DNA of 5,896 nucleotides from Dehalococcoidia bacterium. GTDB taxonomy: Bacteria > Chloroflexota > Dehalococcoidia > UBA3495. The translations under genes and the position numbers were made by a program. Each line of letters opens with the position of its first letter. Within the stretch, counting starts at the first letter, position 1. The notes beneath the pieces were generated by a model. The model saw nothing but the letters and a program-made list of their open reading frames with translations, was not told the DNA's origin and searched no databases. The DNA lies in assembly GCA_028822675.1 (NCBI GenBank), contig JAPKDE010000166.1, positions 1-5,896 on the forward strand. The letters run 5' to 3'. Positions 1 to 4,710 of this stretch are shown piece by piece.

Positions 1-48
1 GAATAGAGGTTTTGCAGACCTCCGCCTTAACCACTTGGCTACGTCGCC
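1..48 (-). tRNA. tRNA-Cys (GCA), 3' part cut by window edge
   Basis: The minus strand reads as the 5' part of a cysteine tRNA. It shows a seven-base acceptor strand GGCGACG, then U8-A9, a D arm built on GCC...GGC, and an anticodon stem GAGGT/ACCTC closing the loop CTGCAAA. The anticodon GCA lies at 13-15. The variable loop, T arm and 3' acceptor strand fall outside the window. It lies 69 bp downstream of the tRNA-Leu gene on the same strand and probably shares its transcript. Confidence 0.95.
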
Positions 49-117
49 CCGTTATTCTGTACAGCTAGACCGTTTAACCTGCAGGCAGGAAATGTACCGA
101 GATAGGCTAGCGGGTAA

Positions 118-204
118 TGGTGCCGAGGGTGGGATTTGAACCCACACAGGCTTGCGCCCACGGCCCCCTCAAGACCGCGTGTCTACCAGTTCCACCACCT
201 CGGC
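118..204 (-). tRNA. tRNA-Leu (GAG) with encoded CCA
   Basis: The minus strand gives a complete class II tRNA. The acceptor stem is GCCGAGG/CCTCGGC with discriminator A at 121, and a CCA end is encoded at 118-120. The anticodon stem CGGTC/GGCCG closes the loop TTGAGGG, with anticodon GAG at 168-170, which reads CUC and CUU codons. A long variable arm is present, as expected for leucine tRNAs, and the T arm is GTGGG-TTCAAAT-CCCAC. It is the first gene of the minus-strand tRNA pair. Confidence 0.97.
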
Positions 205-217
205 CTTGCGCGCCGAT

Positions 218-226
218 ATTGTATCA
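218..226 (-). promoter_or_regulatory. Extended -10 promoter for the tRNA pair
   Basis: On the minus strand this reads TGATACAAT: a TACAAT -10 hexamer (one mismatch to consensus) preceded by the TGn of an extended -10 element. It ends 13 bp before the mature tRNA-Leu 5' end, giving a short leader for RNase P removal. No good -35 hexamer is visible 16-18 bp further upstream, which fits an extended -10 promoter. Placement is by consensus only. Confidence 0.5.
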
Positions 227-248
227 CCTCTTAGGCATGGCGGCACCC

Positions 249-273
249 CTTCTTAAGCCTGAGACCTAAGAAG
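249..273. promoter_or_regulatory. Inverted repeat between divergent promoters
   Basis: CTTCTTAAG and CTAAGAAG form an interrupted dyad with an 8-base spacer and one extra A in the left arm. It lies upstream of both predicted transcription starts (tRNA pair on minus, DUF2007-like gene on plus), so it would act as DNA, as a possible operator, rather than as an RNA hairpin. A related TCTTAGG at 229-235 can also pair with CCTAAGA at 265-271. Function is inferred. Confidence 0.3.
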
Positions 274-308
274 CTTTGATTCGACGAACATAGAGATAAT
301 CCAACCCC

Positions 309-314
309 TATAAT
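309..314 (+). promoter_or_regulatory. -10 box for the DUF2007-like gene, implying a leaderless mRNA
   Basis: A perfect TATAAT ends six bases before the ATG at 321, so transcription would start at or within a base or two of the start codon. No purine-rich ribosome binding site lies between or just upstream. The -35 region is poor; CGAACA at 285-290 is the best near-spaced match. The perfect hexamer together with the missing Shine-Dalgarno supports leaderless expression. Confidence 0.5.
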
Positions 315-320
315 GATGCC

Positions 321-689
321 ATGTCTCGTGAGTCTGAACGCAAGCAAGTTAGCCTCAAAGTTTTTGATAATGAGCCCACGGCCCGTATGGCCGAACAAAG
401 GCTCAATCAAGAGGGTATTCCGTGCTTGGTCCGGTGTTTGCGAGGCGGCCCCGGTCTCTGGGGGACTGCCTACAACCTACCACACGATCTTTTGGTTTTC
501 GAAGGTGACGAGCTACAGTCACGGGATATCCTGGAAATTCCGCCGCAAGAGCTATTGGAACGAGAGCAAGAACTGAACGCGAGACCTGGCAATCCAGTCA
601 TGCCCCAATGGATGGTCACCGTGACCATCTTTGTCTTGGTGGCTTTTATCGCCCTGACAGTGGTGATTGCGAATCGGGCTATCCGGTAG
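321..689 (+). CDS. Small DUF2007-like putative signal-transducing protein with C-terminal membrane anchor
   Basis: This 122-residue protein has a soluble N-terminal domain and one membrane segment at about residues 98-117. The N-terminal part runs from VSLKVFDNEPTARMAEQRL (10-28) through EGIPCLV (31-37) and a Gly-rich turn to DLLVFEGDELQSRDIL (56-71). This is the layout of the DUF2007 'putative signal transducing protein' family: a strand, a helix that ends in GI-x-C/A-x-V, and a final strand followed by a helix in which residues such as D/E-A-x-x-I-L recur. The biochemical role of that family is not established. The anchor suggests the domain sits on the cytoplasmic face of the membrane. The ATG at 321 is preferred because the next in-frame Met (residue 23) lies inside the domain, and a TATAAT box sits directly upstream. 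A second ATG at 313 is in another frame. The family call rests on pattern memory, not a search. Confidence 0.7.
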   Translation: MSRESERKQVSLKVFDNEPTARMAEQRLNQEGIPCLVRCLRGGPGLWGTAYNLPHDLLVFEGDELQSRDILEIPPQELLEREQELNARPGNPVMPQWMVTVTIFVLVAFIALTVVIANRAIR

Positions 690-771
690 CAGCAGCCTCC
701 CAATCGCGGCAAAATTGCCCGCCAACATAAAACGGCGAACAACTGACTTTTAATGTTAGTAGGCGTGAAAG

Positions 772-1476
772 ATGCAGAAATTACCTTTAGAACCGATTGG
801 CGCAATAACCTTTGACATGTATGGGACGCTACTGGACTTGGTTGCCAGCTTTGCTGCCGGGTTTGACGGATTTCTTAAGTCAAAAAATTATCAAGGCAGC
901 GCTGACGAAGTGGTACAGGCGTGGGAAATGGCCTATCTCCACGAAAGTAACGTGGATACTCTTCTGGGACGCCCTCGTACTCCGTTTGAAATAGTTCGCA
1001 GACTCACCCTGAGCCAACTGTTCTTTAAGCTCAAAATTGACCACACCAAAGATGATATCGAGGAATTGGTCACAACCAAGGCCACACCGACACTGTTCTC
1101 TGACGTTAAAGAGAACATGACTCGACTGAAAAGCCAATATCAGATGGTAGTGCTCTCCAACGGCGATTTGGACTCACTGGAACGAGCGATCAGTGGCCTG
1201 GGCATACCGGTGGATCGCGCTATTTCCGCAGAGCAAGCCGGGTTCTACAAGCCCCATACCGGCGTGTACCGGCATGCGATCAGCGAGATTGGTTTGCCCG
1301 GCGAACAGGTGCTACACGTTGCGGCCCACGCCTGGGATATTCGCGGTGCCCGGGCGGCAGGCATGGCCGGGGCCTACATCAATCGTTATGCCATACCCTA
1401 CGTTGACGCCGACGGCTCCAAGGCCGACTTGGAAGTCTCAGATTTGGCCGGTCTGGCCGACAGATTAGTGCGATAA
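772..1476 (+). CDS. HAD-superfamily hydrolase, type II haloacid dehalogenase-like
   Basis: This 234-residue protein matches the usual length of L-2-haloacid dehalogenases. It shows the four HAD motifs: I, FDMYGTLLD (14-22) with predicted nucleophile Asp15 and Thr19, where the Tyr in DxYGT is typical of the haloacid dehalogenase branch; II, LSNG with Ser129; III, YKPH with Lys160, followed by Tyr166; IV, HVAAHAWD with Asp189. A helical cap lies between motifs I and II. Known family members remove halide from short 2-haloacids through an aspartyl ester. By eye alignment with the well-studied Pseudomonas enzyme, however, the substrate-carboxylate Arg (R41) aligns with Glu52, and Ser175 and Asn177 align with Ala184 and His186. 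Another substrate, or phosphatase activity, is therefore possible. The start at 772 is fixed by motif I lying only 14 residues in. The upstream AGG is weak and about 9 bases away; TTTAAT at 749-754 may be a -10. It is separated by 82 bp from the preceding gene. Confidence 0.82.
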   Translation: MQKLPLEPIGAITFDMYGTLLDLVASFAAGFDGFLKSKNYQGSADEVVQAWEMAYLHESNVDTLLGRPRTPFEIVRRLTLSQLFFKLKIDHTKDDIEELVTTKATPTLFSDVKENMTRLKSQYQMVVLSNGDLDSLERAISGLGIPVDRAISAEQAGFYKPHTGVYRHAISEIGLPGEQVLHVAAHAWDIRGARAAGMAGAYINRYAIPYVDADGSKADLEVSDLAGLADRLVR

Positions 1477-1502
1477 CAGGCACTAATAACCTAAGAATTA
1501 CT

Positions 1503-1553
1503 CAACCAAACGAGGTTTGGGTTGTGATGAGGTTGGCGGAAGCTGACCCAAAC
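1503..1553 (+). promoter_or_regulatory. Leader with two mutually exclusive hairpins
   Basis: GTTTGGGT at 1515-1522 can pair upstream with CAACCAAAC (1503-1511, one bulged G, loop GAG) or downstream with a perfect complement ACCCAAAC (1546-1553). The second stem ends two bases before the GAGGAG ribosome binding site of the next gene. Neither stem is followed by a T-run, so this is not an obvious terminator. A role in translational control is inference. Confidence 0.35.
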
Positions 1554-1555
1554 GT

Positions 1556-1561
1556 GAGGAG
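1556..1561 (+). promoter_or_regulatory. Ribosome binding site that fixes a GTG start
   Basis: GAGGAG lies six bases before the GTG at 1568, a good Shine-Dalgarno position. The first in-frame ATG is 36 codons later, in the middle of conserved-looking sequence. The site therefore supports the GTG as the true start. Confidence 0.7.
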
Positions 1562-1567
1562 ATAGCA

Positions 1568-2215
1568 GTGTCTACCAGGTTGGGAATCGAATTGGCTGTG
1601 GAGCCGGCATTTACCGCCAGAGCCTACCGCACAAGAAACATTGTCTGCGGGCAATACGCATCATGGGCTGCTGAGATGCACATGCTGCGCATGAGCGTCA
1701 TCAGCTATTTCGAGTGTTCAGACTCGGTGGTCGACCTATTGTCCCACGGAGTTGGCCGCTTGGCCGAAGACAGCCGCAAGCGCAGCCCCAGGTTCTCCAT
1801 CAACTGCCTAGGCGTAGCCAACGGACGAAATGGCAACGGCAGCGGCGAGAACGGTGAAAACAACAGCGTCTACTTGGACTTCAAGCAGAACGACGCCAAA
1901 CACCCACTCGCCGTCCTACAACGAGAAGCAGTCGGAATGATCGAAGAATTGCCCGGCGCGAGCCTCCCTCCTGGCGACAGCCCCTTTCATCCCAAGATAA
2001 ACCTGATGGAGTACGCCAACCTGCCACCCACGGTCATGGCCGATGCCGCTGACTTTGCTAATGGCGTTGCGATAGACGTTGGTGTGCCGGTTGTTGCTCG
2101 CGCCTGGAGACTGGTCCTGCTCCGTTATCATTCAGATGCCGCCGGAGATGACTGGAGCCACGGCAATTGGTCGTCGGATGTGCGTTGGGAGTATCTCTCC
2201 AGCTACGTTTTATAG
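1568..2215 (+). CDS. Protein resembling the 2'-5' RNA ligase/2H phosphoesterase fold, catalytic motifs degenerate
   Basis: This 215-residue protein starts with GTG behind a strong Shine-Dalgarno. I do not recognise a named gene, but the layout resembles 2H phosphoesterases (LigT, cyclic phosphodiesterase): a first strand motif at about 38-48, then RFSINCLGV (75-83), a hydrophilic Gly/Asn insert (85-99), NSVYLDF (99-105), a helix HPLAVLQREAVGMIEEL (112-128), a second strand motif FHPKINLMEYANL (140-152), and a closing strand RAWRLVLLRY (178-187). Active members carry two H-x-T/S motifs. Here the matching places read R41-M-S43 and K143-I-N145, so both histidines are missing. If the fold is right, the protein is probably a non-catalytic binder or has a shifted chemistry. 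The end, WEYLSSYVL, is like the terminal strand of that family. No signal peptide or membrane segment is seen. It lies 91 bp after the HAD gene and 164 bp before the lyase gene, so a shared transcript is possible but not shown. An unrelated conserved family remains possible. Confidence 0.5.
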   Translation: MSTRLGIELAVEPAFTARAYRTRNIVCGQYASWAAEMHMLRMSVISYFECSDSVVDLLSHGVGRLAEDSRKRSPRFSINCLGVANGRNGNGSGENGENNSVYLDFKQNDAKHPLAVLQREAVGMIEELPGASLPPGDSPFHPKINLMEYANLPPTVMADAADFANGVAIDVGVPVVARAWRLVLLRYHSDAAGDDWSHGNWSSDVRWEYLSSYVL

Positions 2216-2264
2216 GGTCTTTCCCCGTAGTTAACAGGGCGAGAGGGATTTTATCGGTCCCAGC

Positions 2265-2294
2265 CTGGCAGCGGACCTGACCCTGGGTTATCAT
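2265..2294 (+). promoter_or_regulatory. Candidate promoter for the lyase gene
   Basis: CTGGCA (2265-2270, four of six to the -35 consensus) and TATCAT (2289-2294, five of six to the -10 consensus) are separated by 18 bases. Transcription would start near 2301, giving a leader of about 80 bases. This is a consensus match only. Confidence 0.3.
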
Positions 2295-2379
2295 GCTCTC
2301 AACTGACAAAGCCCGCCCAAACGAGCCTGGTTTTCATGCCCGTTCGGCGGACCCGTTTTATTAAAAAGGAGACCAAGTA

Positions 2380-3234
2380 ATGAAGACCACCACCAAATTG
2401 CGCCAATTGCTTAAATCAGACAGCTTGATTGTCGCTCCGTTCATACTCAATGCCTTCCACGCCAAGATCGCCGAGTCCGTTGGCCTAAACGCTGTTTACA
2501 TGACCGGCTCCGGTACTTCTGCCGAGCGTGGATTCCCGGATGTGGGCCTATTGACCATGACTGAGATGGTCTCCAACGCCAAGTACATCGCTGGAGCGGT
2601 CGATATCCCAGTCATCTGTGACGCGGATACGGGCTACGGAAACCCACTGAATGTTCAACGCACCATCCGCGAGTACGAGGCTGCAGGGGTGGCGGGCGTA
2701 CACATTGAAGACCAGTTGTTCCCCAAGAAATGCGGGTTCTTCGCCGGCAAGCAGGTGATTCCCCAGGAAGAAGCGGTTCAGAAGATCAAGGCTGCCCTAG
2801 ACGCACGGGTCGACCCCGATTTTGTGATTATCGCCCGCTGTGACGCCTACGCAGTCACGGGCTGGGAAGACACTATTGAGCGCTGTAACGCCTACATGGA
2901 AGCCGGCGCCGACCTGGTGTTTGTCGATGGCATCAAGAGCCAGGATGACATAGCCAATTACGCTCGAGACATGGCAGACCTACCTCGGATGTACAACGGA
3001 GACCTGGCCAACACCAAGCAGATGGACGAACTGGGCTACAAGATCATGATCTGCGGCAGCACTATCTGGCTGATTTACAAGCAGCTAAAAGATGCCTTCA
3101 CCGAGCTGATGGAAGAAGGGGCAGTGAACCCGGAACGCTTTGGCACCCGCTGGGACGTGGCCGGGCTAATGGGTCTGGACGCCGTCTACGAGCTGGAACA
3201 AAAATACGGCGTGTCTGAAATCCCGGTGGTTTAG
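2380..3234 (+). CDS. Isocitrate lyase/PEP mutase-family lyase (methylisocitrate lyase-like)
   Basis: This 284-residue protein has the full length of the short, bacterial PrpB-type members. Visible family marks are YMTGSGTSAERGFPD (40-54), the metal-binding DADTGYGN (81-88), HIEDQLFPKKCG (108-119) and IIARCDA (150-156). Family enzymes make or break a C-C or C-P bond next to an oxyanion, bound through Mg2+; members include methylisocitrate lyase, dimethylmalate lyase, oxaloacetate decarboxylase and PEP mutase. The general-acid cysteine of the lyases is kept (Cys118), which favours a C-C lyase over PEP mutase. Three usual positions differ: the His of K-R/K-C-G-H is Phe120, the Thr of IARTDA is Cys154, and Asp183 (FVDG) stands where PrpB has a Glu. 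The exact substrate cannot be named. No prpC or prpD lies nearby, so a methylcitrate cycle is not supported. AAGGAG at 2366-2371, eight bases before the ATG, confirms the start. It is expected to be soluble and cytoplasmic. Confidence 0.9.
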   Translation: MKTTTKLRQLLKSDSLIVAPFILNAFHAKIAESVGLNAVYMTGSGTSAERGFPDVGLLTMTEMVSNAKYIAGAVDIPVICDADTGYGNPLNVQRTIREYEAAGVAGVHIEDQLFPKKCGFFAGKQVIPQEEAVQKIKAALDARVDPDFVIIARCDAYAVTGWEDTIERCNAYMEAGADLVFVDGIKSQDDIANYARDMADLPRMYNGDLANTKQMDELGYKIMICGSTIWLIYKQLKDAFTELMEEGAVNPERFGTRWDVAGLMGLDAVYELEQKYGVSEIPVV

Positions 3235-3256
3235 CTTCCTGGTACTCAGCCTCACA

Positions 3257-3337
3257 CCCGCTCATCCTGAGCCCTCCGAAGGACCGGCAGAGGTCAAACT
3301 CGGAGATGGATGGTTCGACAGGCTCACCATGAGCGGG
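3257..3337. repeat. REP-like inverted repeat pair, CTGAGCC family
   Basis: The left arm (3257-3282) begins CCCGCTCATCCTGAGCC and the right arm (3312-3337) is its inverted relative, with 19 of 26 positions matching when reversed. The core resembles the TTCGACAGGCTCA-type element often seen between genes in several bacterial groups, including Chloroflexota. Location between convergent genes is typical of such elements. It could form a long imperfect hairpin in transcripts from either side. Confidence 0.75.
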
Positions 3338-3382
3338 TTGTCGAAATGGTTTGCGGAACATGATTGGTCAGCACGGAGCGTG

Positions 3383-3399
3383 GCGGGTTAAAAACCCGC
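3383..3399. repeat. Perfect 7-bp hairpin GCGGGTT-AAA-AACCCGC
   Basis: Two perfect seven-base arms enclose three A bases. There is no T-run on either strand, so it is a poor intrinsic terminator. The wider context, a GCGGGTT/AACCCGC palindrome followed by GCCTACGGG, resembles another dispersed intergenic palindrome that I recall from environmental Chloroflexota; that link is from memory. Confidence 0.45.
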
Positions 3400-3431
3400 G
3401 CCTACGGGTGGTAGCCAGTTCTGGATGACCC

Positions 3432-3526
3432 CGTCTTTCCAGCGAAGGCTGGAATCCAGATTGGTTGCGGCGGCCAATCAGCTCTAAGTTGAGGAATTCT
3501 GAGTTCCGGCTTTCGCGGGAAAAACG
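3432..3526. repeat. Inverted pair of a TTCC(C/A)GCGAA(A/G)GC(C/T)GGAA repeat
   Basis: The left arm (3432-3462) contains TTCCAGC-GAAG-GCTGGAA, itself a perfect 7-bp hairpin. The right arm (3495-3526) is the same unit in reverse orientation, with about 24 of 31 positions matching. Between them GATTGG (3459-3464) and CCAATC (3474-3479) form a further stem. The unit resembles the widespread ATTCCCGCGAAAGCGGGAATCCAG intergenic repeat. The arrangement, two inverted arms about 95 bp end to end, is like a small non-autonomous palindromic element; no transposase is present. Confidence 0.65.
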
Positions 3527-3580
3527 ACAAGTGCGACTACGGTCATGATGGTAGTAGATGAGCGCGAACCAGTGCTGTTC

Positions 3581-3622
3581 GCTCGTCCTGAGCCTGTCGA
3601 AGGTCCGGCAGTGGTCAAACCC
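3581..3622. repeat. Second direct copy of the CTGAGCC repeat
   Basis: This stretch matches 3260-3301 at 35 of 42 positions without gaps, in the same orientation and 321 bp away. The shared part continues past the palindromic core into GGTCAAAC, so the repeat unit is longer than the arm alone. This copy has no matching inverted arm nearby. Confidence 0.75.
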
Positions 3623-3680
3623 TCAGGCCCAAGCTGGAATGGCCGCTACCGCTGTGAACTAAATACTCCTGAGGGAATTC

Positions 3681-4631
3681 TTAGTCTAGGATCAGGGTCA
3701 TCACTTCCCGGGAGAAGCGGTCCATGTTCTCTTGGAGTTCCGGCACGGTGCCGCCTTGGAAGTTGATTATGAAGTTGGACACGCCTAGGTCCTGATACTG
3801 ACGCAGGTCCGACGCTATCTGCTCCGGATTTCCCTGCATCCAGGCACGTGAGCTACCAGCGGTGTCATTGAAGACCACCCCGGTGCTGAAGGTCAGGGAC
3901 ACTGCGTCCTCAGGCCTTCCTGCTTCCACCGTCAGTTTGCGCAGGCGAGCAATCTTACCGGCCAGCTCTTCAGGCTCCAGAATTGCAGGCGGTCGCAGAC
4001 CGATCGGCATCCAACCATCGCCGTATTTGGCGGCTCTACGCACGGCTGGGCCGCTGTGACCACCGATCCAAATTGGAGGATGGGGTTTCTGGACGGGTTT
4101 GGGCTCAAAGCCAGTATCTGAAATCTGGTAATACTTTCCATCGAACGAAGCATCTTCCTTGGTCCAGAGTTCCTTGTAGATTTGAAGGTACTCGTCGGTG
4201 ACCGCGCCACGCTCCTTGTAGGTGTCCAATCCCATCGCCTTAAATTCCTCTTCCATCCAGCCCACGCCGGCACCCAGAATCAGACGGCCACCGGATAGAA
4301 CGTCCAGCGTGGACAGAATCTTGGCGGTGAGCACCGGGTTGCGGTAGGGGATGATTAGAACGTGGGTGCCCAGGCGGATTCGCTGAGTACATCCGGCAAT
4401 GAAGTTCAGGGCCGCCAACGGCTCATAATACGGCTCGTCAGGCTTGAAAGTGGCTACGCCATCGGCGGCGTAGGGGTAGAAAGAGTCCACTTTCTTGGGC
4501 AGGATGATGTGATCACTGACCCACACGTGATCGTAGCCAAGGTCCTCGGCTCGTTGGGCCACGGTGCGAAGCTGCTCCGGACCAGCCATCTCGCCTCGGC
4601 TGGGTAGTGAAGTGCCAAATGTAACTGGCAT
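3681..4631 (-). CDS. LLM-class F420/flavin-dependent oxidoreductase
   Basis: This 316-residue protein belongs to the bacterial luciferase-like monooxygenase fold, a cytoplasmic TIM barrel that uses F420 or reduced FMN. Visible marks are WVSDHI (37-42), RLGTHVLIIPYRNPV (86-100), TLDVLSGGRLILGAGVGWMEEEF (108-130), a KPVQKPHPPIWIGG stretch (178-191), KYGDGW (202-207), and a C-terminal MQGNPEQIASDLRQYQDLGV (265-284). The GAGVGWMEEEF segment and its spacing are most like the F420-dependent subgroup often annotated TIGR03619. Substrate cannot be read from sequence; families of this kind oxidise or reduce many small organic molecules and are numerous in Actinobacteria and SAR202-type Chloroflexota. 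The ATG at 4631 has GAGAGG six bases upstream. It lies 79 bp downstream of the RDD gene on the same strand, with a 10-bp direct repeat in the gap. Cofactor choice between F420 and FMN is uncertain. Confidence 0.9.
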   Translation of the reverse strand: MPVTFGTSLPSRGEMAGPEQLRTVAQRAEDLGYDHVWVSDHIILPKKVDSFYPYAADGVATFKPDEPYYEPLAALNFIAGCTQRIRLGTHVLIIPYRNPVLTAKILSTLDVLSGGRLILGAGVGWMEEEFKAMGLDTYKERGAVTDEYLQIYKELWTKEDASFDGKYYQISDTGFEPKPVQKPHPPIWIGGHSGPAVRRAAKYGDGWMPIGLRPPAILEPEELAGKIARLRKLTVEAGRPEDAVSLTFSTGVVFNDTAGSSRAWMQGNPEQIASDLRQYQDLGVSNFIINFQGGTVPELQENMDRFSREVMTLILD

Positions 4632-4643
4632 GAAATTCCTCTC

Positions 4644-4689
4644 TTAGTGTTTACGTCTGGGTTAATTTGGTTCTTTTGATTAGTGTTTA
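4644..4689. repeat. Two direct copies of TTAGTGTTTA upstream of the LLM gene
   Basis: TTAGTGTTTA occurs at 4644-4653 and 4680-4689, 36 bp start to start, in the 79-bp gap before the LLM gene. The distal copy overlaps an inverted pair GATTAG (4678-4683)/CTAATC (4696-4701). Position just upstream of a start codon makes an operator possible; there is no direct evidence for binding. Confidence 0.35.
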
Positions 4690-4710
4690 AGAGCGCTAAT
4701 CGGTGTCAGG

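Larger units (their letters stand above)
3235..3680. other. Gene-free repeat-rich region between convergent genes
   Basis: These 446 bases separate the 3' ends of the lyase gene (plus) and the LLM oxidoreductase gene (minus). I find no credible coding sequence; the two open frames that cross it owe their peptides to the repeats. It holds two copies plus one inverted arm of a CTGAGCC-core repeat, a 7-bp perfect hairpin, and an inverted pair of a second repeat family. An 8-bp inverted repeat CCCTCAGG/CCTGAGGG joins 3620-3627 and 3668-3675. No intrinsic terminator with a T-run is seen for either flanking gene. Confidence 0.85.

Noticed and set aside
313..576. Open frame starting at ATG 313, overlapping the DUF2007-like gene in another frame
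   Set aside because: The peptide shows no domain pattern, while the frame starting at 321 gives a coherent domain plus membrane anchor. The 313 ATG also lies on the -10 box.
708..719. GGCA-AAAT-TGCC stem after the DUF2007-like gene, considered as a terminator
   Set aside because: The stem is only four pairs with a small loop and is not followed by a T-run.
470..805. Open frame of 111 codons on the minus strand
   Set aside because: It is antisense to the DUF2007-like gene and the start of the HAD gene, with no recognisable domain and a composition typical of a shadow frame.
3098..3361. Open frame of 87 codons on the minus strand
   Set aside because: It is made of repeat sequence (HGEPVEP) plus the antisense of the lyase gene end.
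3257..3622. Possible CRISPR array in the repeat block
   Set aside because: The copies are few, imperfect, in both orientations and unevenly spaced, with no leader and no cas genes.
3620..3675. CCCTCAGG/CCTGAGGG inverted repeat after the LLM gene, considered as a terminator
   Set aside because: The arms are perfect, but the 40-base loop is large and no T-run follows on the minus strand.
3489..3684. Similar TGAGG(G)AATTCT(G/T)AG stretches at 3491-3503 and 3670-3684, considered as element ends
   Set aside because: The match is short and needs a one-base gap, and the right copy runs into the LLM stop codon region; too weak to define an insertion boundary.
3545..3766. Open frame of 73 codons on the plus strand
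   Set aside because: Its peptide (ARPEPVEGP...) is the usual translation of the CTGAGCC repeat, and it runs into the antisense of the LLM gene. No ribosome binding site or family resemblance.
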